Source: an uncultured bacterium
GTDB taxonomy: Bacteria; Cyanobacteriota; Vampirovibrionia; Gastranaerophilales; Gastranaerophilaceae
Reading direction: 5' to 3'
Length of the DNA stretch: 64,000 bases
Assembly: GCA_905215335.1 (NCBI GenBank)
Contig: CAJMPQ010000004.1
Location: 112,589 to 176,588 of the forward strand
Both the position numbers and the translations under genes were made by a program. Below the pieces are notes generated by a model that saw only the letters and a list, made by a program, of their open reading frames with translations, searched no databases and was not told the DNA's origin. Of this stretch, positions 7,821 through 17,376 are shown in pieces (position 1 is the stretch's first letter; every line of letters starts with the position of its first letter).

Positions 7821-8569
7821 TGGATATAATAACAAGTGTTAATAATAATCTTGTAAAAGAAACCACAAAACTTCAACAAAAAAAATTCAGAAATCAAACA
7901 GGTAAATTTATACTGGAAGGTTTTAAAGCAATAAAAGAAGCTTTTGATGCGGGAATTCAACTTGAAAATATTTTTGTAGAACAACATCATACAAAAGATT
8001 ATGAATTTGCAAAAGATATTCTAATTGAGACTAATGAAGCAGTTTTAAAAAAACTCTGCACAACTGAATCTGCACCTAGCGCTATTGCTATTGGTTTTCA
8101 AAAACAATATGATAAAAAATTACTAACAAAAACACAAAAAGTTGTATTATTGGAAGACATCAAAGACTTAGGGAATTTAGGAACAATCATACGTTCTTCT
8201 GTAGCTTTTGGTGCTGATGCTATTGTTTTGTACGGAGATAGCGTAGATATCTATAACCCAAAATGTGTTAGAGCGTCTGTTGGAAATCTTTGGAAACTTC
8301 CTATTATTCATATAAAAGATTTTGAAGAATTAAAAAATATTTTTTCTAATTTCGAAAGAATTGCAACACTTCCAAGAGCTACAAACTTACTAAAAACCTA
8401 CAAAATAAAATTACCAACACTTGTTATGTTCGGAAGTGAAGCAAACGGATTGTCAGAAGAACTAATCAAATTTTCTACGAATTCAGTAAAAATAGAAATG
8501 AATAAGACTGTAGAATCCTTAAATCTTGCGACTTCTGTTTCTGTAATTTTATACGAATTATTTGTATAG
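7820..8569 (+). CDS. TrmH/SpoU-family RNA 2'-O-methyltransferase
   Basis: A 249-residue SPOUT methyltransferase with an N-terminal substrate-binding domain (QTGKFILEGFKAIKEA) and the three SpoU knot motifs: DLGNLGTIIRSSVAFGAD, FGSEANGLSEEL and SLNLATSVSVILYE. It transfers a methyl group from SAM to a ribose 2'-OH, most likely in 23S rRNA (RlmB-like), but the target nucleotide cannot be assigned from sequence. Its ATG overlaps the stop of the Xaa-Pro peptidase by one base. The C_GCAxxG gene follows after 9 bp. Confidence 0.92.
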   Translation: MDIITSVNNNLVKETTKLQQKKFRNQTGKFILEGFKAIKEAFDAGIQLENIFVEQHHTKDYEFAKDILIETNEAVLKKLCTTESAPSAIAIGFQKQYDKKLLTKTQKVVLLEDIKDLGNLGTIIRSSVAFGADAIVLYGDSVDIYNPKCVRASVGNLWKLPIIHIKDFEELKNIFSNFERIATLPRATNLLKTYKIKLPTLVMFGSEANGLSEELIKFSTNSVKIEMNKTVESLNLATSVSVILYELFV

Positions 8570-8578
8570 GAGAAAATA

Positions 8579-9049
8579 ATGACAAATCATGAAATAAAAG
8601 CTCGCGAATTATTCAAAAGCGGGTATAACTGTGCTCAATCTGTATTAGGAGCTTACGCAGAAGAACTTGGACTTGACTTAGATACAGCATTAAAAATTTC
8701 ATCCTCTTTCGGCGGTGGAATGGGAAGATTAAGAGAAGTATGCGGAGCCGTAAGTGGGATGTTTATGGCTGTAGGCTTAGCTAAAGGTTATAAATCAAAT
8801 AACGATAGAGAAGAAAAAAAAGAACATTATGAAAGAATTCAATATTTAGCAAAAGAATTTGAAAAAATGAATGGTTCTATTGTATGTAGAGAATTACTTG
8901 GCTTAGACCATAAAAAAGATGATCCGACACCGGCAGAAAGAACAAAAGAATATTATAAAAAAAGGCCTTGCGAAGAAATGGTTGCAGATGCTTGTAAGAT
9001 TTTAGATAAATACTTAAGTGAGAATAAAAAAGAAGCGGTTATTTCATAA
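8579..9049 (+). CDS. C_GCAxxG_C_C family redox protein
   Basis: This 156-residue protein has the defining motif NCAQSV, then SSFGGGMGRLREVCGAVSGM (C-GCAxxG), with further cysteines downstream (CRELLG, CEEMVADAC). The family is predicted to be redox-active, sometimes metal-binding, and is common in anaerobes. No reaction is established. AGGAG lies 6 nt before the ATG. It ends the four-gene run from 5966. Its stop codon lies inside the hairpin of the shared terminator. Confidence 0.9.
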   Translation: MTNHEIKARELFKSGYNCAQSVLGAYAEELGLDLDTALKISSSFGGGMGRLREVCGAVSGMFMAVGLAKGYKSNNDREEKKEHYERIQYLAKEFEKMNGSIVCRELLGLDHKKDDPTPAERTKEYYKKRPCEEMVADACKILDKYLSENKKEAVIS

Positions 9050-9062
9050 CCGCTTCTTTTTT
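9031..9062. terminator. Bidirectional terminator
   Basis: The stem AAAGAAGCGGTTAT pairs with ATAACCGCTTCTTT around TTC, flanked by A- and T-runs on either side. It ends the plus-strand operon and the convergent rmuC operon. Confidence 0.9.
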
Positions 9063-9064
9063 AT

Positions 9065-10258
9065 TTAAGGCATTGTTGGATAATTATTTATTTTATAACC
9101 TTTTGCAGTAATTGCAAGTATCTCCTTGATTGTCTTTGCTTCTTTTATCTTTTTTGAATACTCGTCTACATTAACATAATATTCAGCTAAGACCTCGTTA
9201 TTAAATGAACTGTATATTTTAGTTTTATTCATTTCTTCTACGTTGATAGGAGATTTTTTACTTTCTTCAATAATTTGTTTATTTGTATGCTTAGACATGT
9301 AAGCATAATTAGCTGCAGAATTAAATAATTGCTTTTTATATCTCATTGATAATTTATCCCATACAGCCGGATCCATATAAAATTTATTTTCAGTATCTCC
9401 AAGTTCAATTTTTGAAAAATTTGCTTCTACAGAAACTTTTTGATGCTCAATAGCCAAATTTTCTAATTTTACTTTATATTCAGGATGTGATTGAGAATAT
9501 TTATAAAGTACAATTCCTGAAGATATAGAAAACAAAATAATACTACCAATTATTAAAAATGGAGCTAAAATACCCCAAATAGTTGCTTGTTTTTCTTGAT
9601 CCGCATGAAATCTTTCTAAGCTATCGTACTTTTCACTCATAGCCCATTCATTACCTTTTAGACCACAAATAAACATAAACGGTAACCAGCCACAAGTCAA
9701 ACATAATGGAAGCATTAAAGTTGTCATTGGAGCTTTATTAAATAATCCCCAAATCCAAGTACCCAAAAATGCTCCCCAGTTAAACTTTAACAACTTACTT
9801 TTTGGTTTTTGACCTGTTATTTTACCTTTTTGGAAAATCAAAACTAATACAATAAAAAATGATATCCATTTTGCGAAGAAATTAGATGCTACAGGTGTAT
9901 ATCCCATAAAAAATAAAACAACTAATATTGATGAAATCATATAAACTCTATTATCATCGACTTCACCAACAATATCCCTTACTCTTCTTACAATACTTGG
10001 ATAGTACAAAGCTGAAACCACCAGCCCCATTATTGCAATCCAAAGTGTGCACCATAAAGGTAATGACGGATGAGCTGACAACAAACCAAACTCAGCCCAC
10101 ATCTTCGGATTAAACATACCCAAATAAAAAATTGGAGTTGTCCAAATTAAAGATTCTACTAACTCTATCCATAATGTATTGATAATAAACCCTCTTCGAC
10201 CAATAATACCACGCATACCTAATAACTTATTAGATTCTGCAAAATAATTCTCAGACAT
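9065..10258 (-). CDS. Membrane protein with DUF805-like and DUF2628-like segments
   Basis: A 397-residue membrane protein of unknown function. Residues about 15-140 contain several membrane helices ending in YYPSIVRRVRDI, which resembles the RR-x-x-D signature of DUF805. Residues about 155-215 (FNWGAFLGTWIWGLFNK, then FICGLKGNEWAMSEK) resemble DUF2628. A final membrane helix near 230-255 precedes a roughly 140-residue helical domain with no recognised fold. AGGAG lies 5 nt before the ATG. It starts 20 bp after rmuC and shares its operon. The small protein at 13121 looks like a minimal relative of the first segment. Confidence 0.8.
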   Translation of the reverse strand: MSENYFAESNKLLGMRGIIGRRGFIINTLWIELVESLIWTTPIFYLGMFNPKMWAEFGLLSAHPSLPLWCTLWIAIMGLVVSALYYPSIVRRVRDIVGEVDDNRVYMISSILVVLFFMGYTPVASNFFAKWISFFIVLVLIFQKGKITGQKPKSKLLKFNWGAFLGTWIWGLFNKAPMTTLMLPLCLTCGWLPFMFICGLKGNEWAMSEKYDSLERFHADQEKQATIWGILAPFLIIGSIILFSISSGIVLYKYSQSHPEYKVKLENLAIEHQKVSVEANFSKIELGDTENKFYMDPAVWDKLSMRYKKQLFNSAANYAYMSKHTNKQIIEESKKSPINVEEMNKTKIYSSFNNEVLAEYYVNVDEYSKKIKEAKTIKEILAITAKGYKINNYPTMP

Positions 10259-10278
10259 TTTTAACTCCTATATTAACT

Positions 10279-11451
10279 CTATTCATCAATTTCTTCTAAT
10301 AATTCTTCCGGTATAACTTTTTCTGTGATATTCTTACCACTTTTTGCACTTCTTGCTTCTATACCATAATCTTTTAGTTTTTCAGCTTCTCTAAATATAC
10401 TTCCATTATTTTTTAACCTAAACCTATTAATTTCAGTATTAATCTCTTGAGCAGCTTTTTCTATAGAATTTCTTATATTCAATAAATTTTGCGCATGTGT
10501 TGCTAAATTATTATATAAGGTTTCACCAACTCTAACTATATTTTCAACATTTGAACTTCTAACTTTTGATGCCCACAATTGATTTACCAATCTCAAAGAT
10601 ACCAATAATGAAGAAGACCCAACAATAATAATATTTTTTGAATTTGCATTTTCTAATACTTGTTTAAAATCATAATCTGTATAAATCAAATTTATACAAG
10701 ATTCTATAGGAATATACATTAATATAAATCCAGGTTGATTTCCACCCAACAAATGCTCATAATCTTTTTTCGCCAAAGAATTTATACAACCATTCAAATC
10801 AGATATAAAACTCTTTTTATAACTATCATCTTCTGACTGTCTATAATCAATATAATTTTTTAAAATAACTTTTGAATCAATAACTAAATAATTATCATTT
10901 GGTAAATTCACAATAAAATCAGGTTTTACACCTTCTGCTGAAAATTGCTTACGGTAATGTACATTTTCTTCTAAATTTGCAAATTTCAAAAGCTGTTCTA
11001 ACCATTCTTCTCCAAATGCTCCTTTTAAATTTTGGTTTGTAGTCAAAGCTCGAGCATATTTTTCAGCAGTTTGAATAGCATTTTTTATATCCAAAGATTC
11101 TAACTCATAAGATTTTTGATATTTATCTAAACTTTCTTTAAATTCCGACAACATCTTATTTATTGGCTTAATTTCTTCAGCTTTAAATATCTCCATTTTA
11201 GACGTCAAATCTGCAGAATGAGTTTCCAACAAGTGTTCTTGTTGATTTTTTAAAGAGTCTTGAGCTATTTGAGAAAATGCAACCTTAACTTCATTAATAA
11301 TATTATCATTCAACCCTACACGAGTTTTTAATTCATTATTTTCAGCTTTCAATTCAATAATCTTGTTTTGATAAAATACTGAAGCAATATGCCAAACTAA
11401 AACCCCTGTAACAATAATGCTTAATATAAGAATTACTATTTCTAAAACCAT
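10279..11451 (-). CDS. rmuC: RmuC family protein
   Basis: RmuC proteins are nuclease-superfamily proteins that limit inversions and rearrangements at repeats. This 390-residue member has the normal layout: an N-terminal membrane helix (residues 4-24), a long coiled coil (about 25-125) and the RmuC domain. That domain carries LKGAFGEEWLEQLL, the conserved GVKPDFIVNLP and LVIDSKV. The latter two correspond to the D/E-x-K-type core. AGAGGTAG precedes the ATG. It is cotranscribed with the downstream membrane protein. Confidence 0.93.
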   Translation of the reverse strand: MVLEIVILILSIIVTGVLVWHIASVFYQNKIIELKAENNELKTRVGLNDNIINEVKVAFSQIAQDSLKNQQEHLLETHSADLTSKMEIFKAEEIKPINKMLSEFKESLDKYQKSYELESLDIKNAIQTAEKYARALTTNQNLKGAFGEEWLEQLLKFANLEENVHYRKQFSAEGVKPDFIVNLPNDNYLVIDSKVILKNYIDYRQSEDDSYKKSFISDLNGCINSLAKKDYEHLLGGNQPGFILMYIPIESCINLIYTDYDFKQVLENANSKNIIIVGSSSLLVSLRLVNQLWASKVRSSNVENIVRVGETLYNNLATHAQNLLNIRNSIEKAAQEINTEINRFRLKNNGSIFREAEKLKDYGIEARSAKSGKNITEKVIPEELLEEIDE

Positions 11452-11628
11452 CTCTACCTCTGTAAAACCATTTTCATTCTAACATATTTTCAGAAAAATA
11501 CTAACATTTTAAAAGTTATATGAAGATAAAAGATGTTTCAAATATATCAAAACTTGCACTACTCATTTTTTTTAATTAAAATATTGATAATCTGATATTT
11601 ATATATTTTTAGAAGAAGGGATAGAACT

Positions 11629-12999
11629 ATGGTTGTGGAAAGACAAAGAGTACAAGAACAAGATAAAATTCAAAGACGTTCAAACTTTGAAGCAGTTGAA
11701 AGCAATTTAACTCCAGAACAAGTAAAACTTGAAGCTTCAAGATGCTTAAATTGTAAAAATCCTCGCTGCGTACAAGGTTGTCCAGTTAATATTAAAATTC
11801 CGGAATTTATACACGCACTAAAAGAAGATAAACTTGATGAAGCAGGAAAAATTATCAGAGAAACAAGTATGCTTCCTTCTGTTTGTGGTAGAGTTTGTCC
11901 TCAAGAAAGACAATGTGAAGGAAATTGTATTTTAGGAATTAAAGGTGAACCTGTTGCTATTGGGGCTTTAGAAAGATACGTTGGAGACAACACAGCTGCT
12001 GAAGAAACTGAAATTAAACCTTCTGGTAAAAAAGTTGCTATCGTAGGTTCAGGTTGTGCTGGTATTACAGCTGCTGCAGACCTAAGAAAAGCTGGCCACG
12101 AAGTTGTTGTATTTGAAGCTCTTCACAAACTTGGTGGTGTTCTTCGTTACGGAATTCCTCCATTCAGACTTCCTAGAAAAATTCTAGATAGAGAAATTAC
12201 TAACCTAAAAGAAATGGGAGTAAAATTCCATACTAATGTTATTGTTGGTAAATCTATCACTCTAAAACAATTAAAAGATGATGGATTTGATGCTATATTC
12301 ATTTGTTCAGGTGCAGGTCTTCCAAAAATGATGCATATTCCTGGAGAAAATTTAAACGGTGTATTCTCAGCAAATGAATTTTTAACACGTGTAAACCTTA
12401 TGGGCGCTGGAAGAAATGATTCTGTTACACCTCTTAGAGTTGGTAAAAAAGTCGCAGTTATCGGTGGAGGTAACGTAGCTATGGATGCCGCTCGTACTGC
12501 CGTTAGAGTAGGTTTTGAAGAAGTATCAATTCTATACCGTAGAACAGAAAAAGAATTACCTGCTCGTTTAGAAGAAATTAGACACGCTAAAGAAGAAGGT
12601 GTTCAATTTAAATTCTTACATGCTCCAGTTGAAATTTTAGAAAATGAAGGCTATGTAAATGGCATGAAATTTGAAATTATGGAACTTGGTGAACCTGATG
12701 CTTCAGGTAGAAGAAGACCAGTTGGTACTGGCGAATTTGTTACTGAAGATGTTGATACAGTAATCGTTGCACTAGGTACTGGTCCAAACCCAATTATCCA
12801 AAAATCAGCTGAAGCTGAAGGCTTAGAAATAATAACTGATGCAAAAGGTTATATCGAAGTTGATCCTGAAAAACGTTCAACTAATTTACCATTCATATTC
12901 GCAGGTGGTGACGTTGCACCAGTTGGCGCATCAAACGCAATCAATGCAATGGGAGCGGGTAAAAAAGCTGCTAAAGCTATCAATGAAATGCTAAAATAA
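11629..12999 (+). CDS. gltD: Glutamate synthase (NADPH) small subunit, GltD type
   Basis: This 456-residue flavoprotein takes electrons from NADPH for glutamate synthesis, or serves as an NADPH-dependent oxidoreductase subunit with another partner. It has N-terminal cysteine clusters for Fe-S centres (CLNCKNPRCVQGCPV, then CGRVCPQERQCEGNC), an FAD fold (VAIVGSGCAGITAAADL, near residue 135) and an NADPH fold (VAVIGGGNVAMDAARTA, near residue 283). The closing FAD segment is PFIFAGGDV. It stands alone here with its own terminator. The large subunit is not in the window. Codon use is less A-biased than neighbours, suggesting high expression. Confidence 0.93.
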   Translation: MVVERQRVQEQDKIQRRSNFEAVESNLTPEQVKLEASRCLNCKNPRCVQGCPVNIKIPEFIHALKEDKLDEAGKIIRETSMLPSVCGRVCPQERQCEGNCILGIKGEPVAIGALERYVGDNTAAEETEIKPSGKKVAIVGSGCAGITAAADLRKAGHEVVVFEALHKLGGVLRYGIPPFRLPRKILDREITNLKEMGVKFHTNVIVGKSITLKQLKDDGFDAIFICSGAGLPKMMHIPGENLNGVFSANEFLTRVNLMGAGRNDSVTPLRVGKKVAVIGGGNVAMDAARTAVRVGFEEVSILYRRTEKELPARLEEIRHAKEEGVQFKFLHAPVEILENEGYVNGMKFEIMELGEPDASGRRRPVGTGEFVTEDVDTVIVALGTGPNPIIQKSAEAEGLEIITDAKGYIEVDPEKRSTNLPFIFAGGDVAPVGASNAINAMGAGKKAAKAINEMLK

Positions 13000-13018
13000 T
13001 TTCAAAATAAATAATCAA

Positions 13019-13057
13019 AAAAAGAGTGTAGTTATAAAAAGATTACACTCTTTTTTT
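13019..13057 (+). terminator. Rho-independent terminator after gltD
   Basis: The stem AAAGAGTGTA pairs with TACACTCTTT around an AT-rich loop and is followed by a run of seven T. Confidence 0.9.
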
Positions 13058-13120
13058 ATTAAAACCTATATTGCCAATTACAAAAAATAATGATAAAGTA
13101 ACCATATAGGAGAGTATCTG

Positions 13121-13534
13121 ATGAGCTTTGAAGAAAATCAAGAAATAGAATATTCAGATTCAAAAACCAATTTACTAAAAATAGATATGCCTATTGGCAA
13201 ATTAAGATTTTTTGTAAACTCTATTATTCTATTCATAATTCAAATGATTGTAATAGCGTTATATTATTTATGCTATTTCATAACAAAAAGCCCTGAATCA
13301 TTCCTAATTTTATTTGGTATATTCTTATTGGTATTTGGAATTCCACTTTTATACCTAAATTTTGTTAATACAGTAAAAAGAATGTGGGATATCGCAGGCA
13401 CCTTTCACAGAGGACTTTGGTTAAGCGTTGGCTTATTTGTAATATCATTTATCTGTGTATTTTTATTTCCTCTTGCAATCTTATTTTTCTATTTTGCAAT
13501 GATATTTATGCCTGGAACAATAATAAAAAAATAA
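13121..13534 (+). CDS. DUF805-like small membrane protein
   Basis: A 137-residue protein with about four hydrophobic segments. The phrase NTVKRMWDIAGTFHRGLW matches the cytoplasmic loop of DUF805 proteins (R-x-x-D-x-G-x-x-G). Function unknown; the family is widespread and uncharacterised. AGGAG lies 9 nt before the ATG. The secreted protein at 13546 follows after 11 bp, so the two are probably one operon. It resembles part of the larger membrane protein at 9065-10258. Confidence 0.82.
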   Translation: MSFEENQEIEYSDSKTNLLKIDMPIGKLRFFVNSIILFIIQMIVIALYYLCYFITKSPESFLILFGIFLLVFGIPLLYLNFVNTVKRMWDIAGTFHRGLWLSVGLFVISFICVFLFPLAILFFYFAMIFMPGTIIKK

Positions 13535-13545
13535 TAAATAACCCT

Positions 13546-14418
13546 ATGAAAAATACTATAATAATAAAAAAAATAATTTTATCTATTTTAACTATGCTAA
13601 TTTCTACATTACCGGTATTAGCACTAAATTTTGACGTATCAGTAGATGAAGAAATAAAGAAAAAATATAATACCAATAAAATAGAACAAGATGTATTACC
13701 TCCACTACCAAAAGTGAATACAACTACAAATAAACCAATCCAAACCCCAACTCAAACACAAACAACAACTACATCAATTCCAAAAAATACCCCAACATAT
13801 ACAACTTCAGTTCCAACAATAACAAAAGCTGACAAAAAAGATGCTATAAAAATAATTCGTTGGACAAAATTCCAAGTAAAATCAAATCAAGTTATATCAG
13901 ATTGGCTTAGAGAAGGAAACACTGTATCTTTCACTTCTACTGCACCTGTTTATAAAAGGAATATAACGATTCCAGCAGGAACAATATTTAAAGGTGTAAT
14001 AGTTGATTCTCACAGACCACAAATAACAGGAAATGGCGGACTTGTTGTCTTAAAAGTAACAAGTATGAATTATAATGGAAAAACAATTCCTCTAAATGCT
14101 AAAATTACAAAAGCAAATACAAAAAAGATATTCTTTAATAACATAAAAGGTAAGCGCCAATATTGGGCTAATGTAGGAAAACAAATTGATAAAGGTGAAA
14201 ATTTCTACAAAAAAACACGTCAAACTTCTTCAAAATTAGCAGATAACCCAATTGGTTGGATAATTTCACCTATTCCAACTTTATTTGGAATAGTTTGTTA
14301 CACAGCAACAACAGCGACATCGCCATTACTTGCAATATTTTCTAAAGGCGGAAATATATCAATTCCTGCAGGTAGCTCATTCGAAATAAAATTACTTAGT
14401 GAAGCTTATATCTATTAA
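13546..14418 (+). CDS. Secreted hypothetical protein with Thr/Pro linker
   Basis: The ATG at 13546 is chosen because a signal peptide starts there (MKNTIIIKKIILSILTMLIS, cleavage near LPVLA). The open frame further upstream only overlaps the DUF805-like gene out of frame. The 290-residue product has a Thr/Pro/Gln-rich linker (about residues 45-100) and then a beta-rich domain (about 110-225) containing AGTIFKGVIVDS. Near the end, one hydrophobic stretch (IGWIISPIPTLFGIVCYTA) is followed by SIPAGSSFEIKL. No family recognised. A role at the envelope is inferred from the signal peptide only. Confidence 0.75.
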   Translation: MKNTIIIKKIILSILTMLISTLPVLALNFDVSVDEEIKKKYNTNKIEQDVLPPLPKVNTTTNKPIQTPTQTQTTTTSIPKNTPTYTTSVPTITKADKKDAIKIIRWTKFQVKSNQVISDWLREGNTVSFTSTAPVYKRNITIPAGTIFKGVIVDSHRPQITGNGGLVVLKVTSMNYNGKTIPLNAKITKANTKKIFFNNIKGKRQYWANVGKQIDKGENFYKKTRQTSSKLADNPIGWIISPIPTLFGIVCYTATTATSPLLAIFSKGGNISIPAGSSFEIKLLSEAYIY

Positions 14419-14760
14419 TTATTGTCGATAAGGATGCAAAATTCTAGGATTATTTTTATCTCTCACAAAATAAGGCTTTATACTTTTTTTAGTATAAACT
14501 TTTGTTTCTTCTTTTAAAATCGAACTATAATCATTTGCCCATTTTTTAAATAATCTGTTTGCGACTTTGGAATCTCCTCCATCATCAATATAATCTGCAT
14601 ATTTATAATTTGCATCAAGATGTAGTTGAGGTTTTGCATATATTTTTCTGTATGCATTAACATAAGATTTTTGGTACTTATCGACCGGAGTCATCGCCAA
14701 CAAACCAAATATCATAAAGACAAATAAGACTACCCATATTTTATGTAATAAGCCATGCAT
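14419..14760 (-). CDS. Small membrane-anchored hypothetical protein
   Basis: A 113-residue protein with one N-terminal hydrophobic segment (residues 8-24, IWVVLFVFMIFGLLAMT). A Tyr/Lys/Asp-rich tail follows that should lie outside the cytoplasmic membrane. No known domain and no clear Shine-Dalgarno. Its stop codon abuts the stop of the convergent secreted-protein gene with no gap, and I see no terminator between them. Confidence 0.65.
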   Translation of the reverse strand: MHGLLHKIWVVLFVFMIFGLLAMTPVDKYQKSYVNAYRKIYAKPQLHLDANYKYADYIDDGGDSKVANRLFKKWANDYSSILKEETKVYTKKSIKPYFVRDKNNPRILHPYRQ

Positions 14761-14822
14761 ATAATCATAATATCAAACTTTAGAAAAATAGTAAAATTAA
14801 AACATGACCAATTGTAAAAATA

Positions 14823-14851
14823 TTGTTAAATATTGATTTATTCAATATAAT
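14823..14851 (+). promoter_or_regulatory. Promoter of hppA
   Basis: TTGTTA at 14823-14828, a 17-bp spacer and a perfect TATAAT at 14846-14851. A 7-bp inverted repeat (14830-14836 with 14842-14848) spans the spacer and -10, which could be an operator. Confidence 0.75.
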
Positions 14852-14888
14852 AGAAAGGGGAACAAACTTTTGATAAAGGAGAGAGAAA

Positions 14889-17312
14889 ATGATGAAAAAG
14901 TTTACTTCACCAATGGCATTATTTGCATTATTTGCAGTAATGATTTTGGGCATCTCACCTGCATTGGCAAGTGAAGCCGATTTAGTTGTTCCAAGTATCA
15001 AGTGTATTTCTCCAAGCAGCTATACACTATTATTAATTGGTCTTGGAATTTCTATTATCGGATTGATTTTCGGACTTGTTGAATTCTTGAAAATCAAAAA
15101 ATTAGACGTCCATAAAGTTATGGACGAAGTTGGTAATACTATTTTTGAAACTTGTAAAACTTACCTTATCCAACAAGGAAAGTTCTTATTAGTATTAGAA
15201 GTATTAATCGGCTTATGTATAGCATTCTACTTCGGTTATTTACAAAAAATGGGAATTGCCGGAGTATTAACAATCTTAGGATGGTCAATTATTGGTATCT
15301 TAGGATCTTACGCAGTTGCTTGGTTTGGTATTAGAATGAACACTTTAGCAAACTCTAGAACTGCATTTGCAGCATTAAAAGGTAATCCTTTAAATATCTT
15401 AAATATACCTTTAAAAGCTGGTATGAGTATCGGTGTTTTATTAGTTTCTGTTGAACTAATTATGATGCTTATCATTTTATTATTTATTCCTGGCGAAATT
15501 GCTGGAGCTTGCTTCATCGGTTTTGCTATCGGTGAATCTTTAGGTGCATCAGCTCTTCGTGTTGCTGGTGGTATTTTCACAAAAATCGCAGATATTGGTT
15601 CTGACCTAATGAAGATCCAATTTGGTATTAAAGAAGATGACCCTAGAAACCCTGGTGTTATTGCTGACTGTACTGGTGATAATGCTGGTGATTCAATCGG
15701 ACCTACAGCTGACGGTTTCGAAACTTATGGTGTAACTGGTGTTGCTCTTGTAAGCTTCATCTTATTAGCTGTTTTAGGTAAAGAAAATCAAGTTCAACTA
15801 TTAGCTTGGATTTTCGTTATGAGATTCTTAATGATTGTTACTTCAGTTGTTGCTTACTGGATTAACAACATTGTAGATAAATTCTATGCTAAATCAGCAG
15901 AAAAATTTGACTTTGAAGTACCTTTAACAAGACTTGTTTGGATTACTTCAATCTTATCAATCGGTATGACTTTTGGTGTAAGTTACTGGTTATTAAATTC
16001 AATGGAACACCATATTTGGCTAGTATTATCTTGTATTATTTCTTGCGGAACTTTAGGTGCTGCATTAATTCCAGAATTTACTAAGATATTTACATCTCCA
16101 AAAGCAAAACACACAGAAGAAGTTGTTACAGCTTCTCGTGAAGGCGGAGCTTCTTTAACAATTCTTTCTGGTATCGTTTCTGGTAACTTCTCAGGTTTCT
16201 GGATTGGTATGGTTATTGTATTACTTATGGGTCTTGCTTATTTTGCAAGCACATATATCCCTGAAAGCTTAATGGGATATTCTTCAGTATTTGCATTTGG
16301 TCTTGTAGCTTTTGGTTTCTTAGGTATGGGTCCTGTAACAATTGCTGTTGACTCTTATGGCCCAGTTACAGATAACGCTCAATCAGTTTATGAATTATCA
16401 TTGATTGAAGAAATTCCTAACATTAAAGAAGAAATCAAAAACGAATATGATTTTGATGCAGATTTTGAAAATGCAAAACAATACTTAGAAGAAAATGATG
16501 GAGCTGGTAACACATTCAAAGCAACATCAAAACCAGTATTAATTGGTACTGCTGTTGTTGGTGCTACTACTATGATTTTCTCATTGATTCTAGTTATTAG
16601 AAATACTCTAGGTATTCAACCTGAAATGATTCTAAACTTGTTAAACCCATATACTTTATTAGGTTTATTAACAGGTGGCGCAGTTATTTACTGGTTCAGC
16701 GGCGCATCTATGCAAGCTGTTACAACTGGAGCTTACAGAGCCGTTGAATATATTAAAGATAATATCAAACTAGGCGAAGCTGATGAAAAAAGTGCAAATG
16801 TTGCAAACTCAAAAGAAGTTGTTAAAATTTGTACTCAATATGCTCAAAAAGGTATGGTCAATATCTTTATAGCATTATTTACATTTGCATTAGCTCTAGC
16901 TTGCTTATCTGCTCCTGGAGTAAAAACTCAATTAGCTGTATCATTCTTCGTTAGTTACTTAGTTGCAATTGCAGTATTTGGTTTATTCCAAGCTGTATTT
17001 ATGGCTAACGCTGGCGGATGTTGGGATAACGCTAAAAAAATTGTTGAAGTAGATTTAAAAGAAAAAGGAACTCAACTTCACGAAGCTACAGTTGTTGGTG
17101 ATACAGTTGGTGATCCATTTAAAGATACTTCATCAGTTGCAATGAACCCAATTATTAAGTTCACTACTTTATTTGGTTTGTTAGCAATGGAAATTGCAAT
17201 TAACGAATCATTTAGAAAAGTTGCACCTTATGTTGGTGTTGTGTTCTTAATAATTGCACTTATTTTTGTTATCAGATCTTTCTACGGAATGAGAATTCCT
17301 ACAAAGAAATAA
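14889..17312 (+). CDS. hppA: Membrane-bound ion-pumping pyrophosphatase
   Basis: This 807-residue integral membrane enzyme couples pyrophosphate hydrolysis to Na+ and/or H+ export. The substrate loop is GVIADCTGDNAGDSIGP followed by TADGFETYGVTGVAL, the variant I associate with Bacteroidetes-type enzymes rather than the classic DNVGDCAG form. Further signatures are GPVTDNAQ and, near the end, GDTVGDPFKDTSS. At the K+-dependence switch the sequence reads GNTFKAT; Lys there marks K+-independent enzymes in the classical families. The N terminus looks like a cleavable signal peptide (ALA-SEA). AAGGAG precedes the first ATG, and codon use suggests high expression. Ion specificity cannot be settled by reading. 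Confidence 0.95.
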   Translation: MMKKFTSPMALFALFAVMILGISPALASEADLVVPSIKCISPSSYTLLLIGLGISIIGLIFGLVEFLKIKKLDVHKVMDEVGNTIFETCKTYLIQQGKFLLVLEVLIGLCIAFYFGYLQKMGIAGVLTILGWSIIGILGSYAVAWFGIRMNTLANSRTAFAALKGNPLNILNIPLKAGMSIGVLLVSVELIMMLIILLFIPGEIAGACFIGFAIGESLGASALRVAGGIFTKIADIGSDLMKIQFGIKEDDPRNPGVIADCTGDNAGDSIGPTADGFETYGVTGVALVSFILLAVLGKENQVQLLAWIFVMRFLMIVTSVVAYWINNIVDKFYAKSAEKFDFEVPLTRLVWITSILSIGMTFGVSYWLLNSMEHHIWLVLSCIISCGTLGAALIPEFTKIFTSPKAKHTEEVVTASREGGASLTILSGIVSGNFSGFWIGMVIVLLMGLAYFASTYIPESLMGYSSVFAFGLVAFGFLGMGPVTIAVDSYGPVTDNAQSVYELSLIEEIPNIKEEIKNEYDFDADFENAKQYLEENDGAGNTFKATSKPVLIGTAVVGATTMIFSLILVIRNTLGIQPEMILNLLNPYTLLGLLTGGAVIYWFSGASMQAVTTGAYRAVEYIKDNIKLGEADEKSANVANSKEVVKICTQYAQKGMVNIFIALFTFALALACLSAPGVKTQLAVSFFVSYLVAIAVFGLFQAVFMANAGGCWDNAKKIVEVDLKEKGTQLHEATVVGDTVGDPFKDTSSVAMNPIIKFTTLFGLLAMEIAINESFRKVAPYVGVVFLIIALIFVIRSFYGMRIPTKK

Positions 17313-17327
17313 GTATAAACAAAAATA

Positions 17328-17363
17328 GAAAAAGGCTCCTTAATTAATAAGGAGCCTTTTTTA
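17328..17363. terminator. Terminator after hppA
   Basis: AAAAGGCTCCTTA pairs with TAAGGAGCCTTTT and is followed by a T-run. A-rich flanks make it potentially bidirectional for the convergent 80-residue gene. Confidence 0.9.
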
Positions 17364-17376
17364 TTGCATATATAAA

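Noticed and set aside
13384..13545. N-terminal extension of the secreted protein at 13546
   Set aside because: It overlaps the DUF805-like gene in another frame, and the signal peptide and start fit the ATG at 13546.
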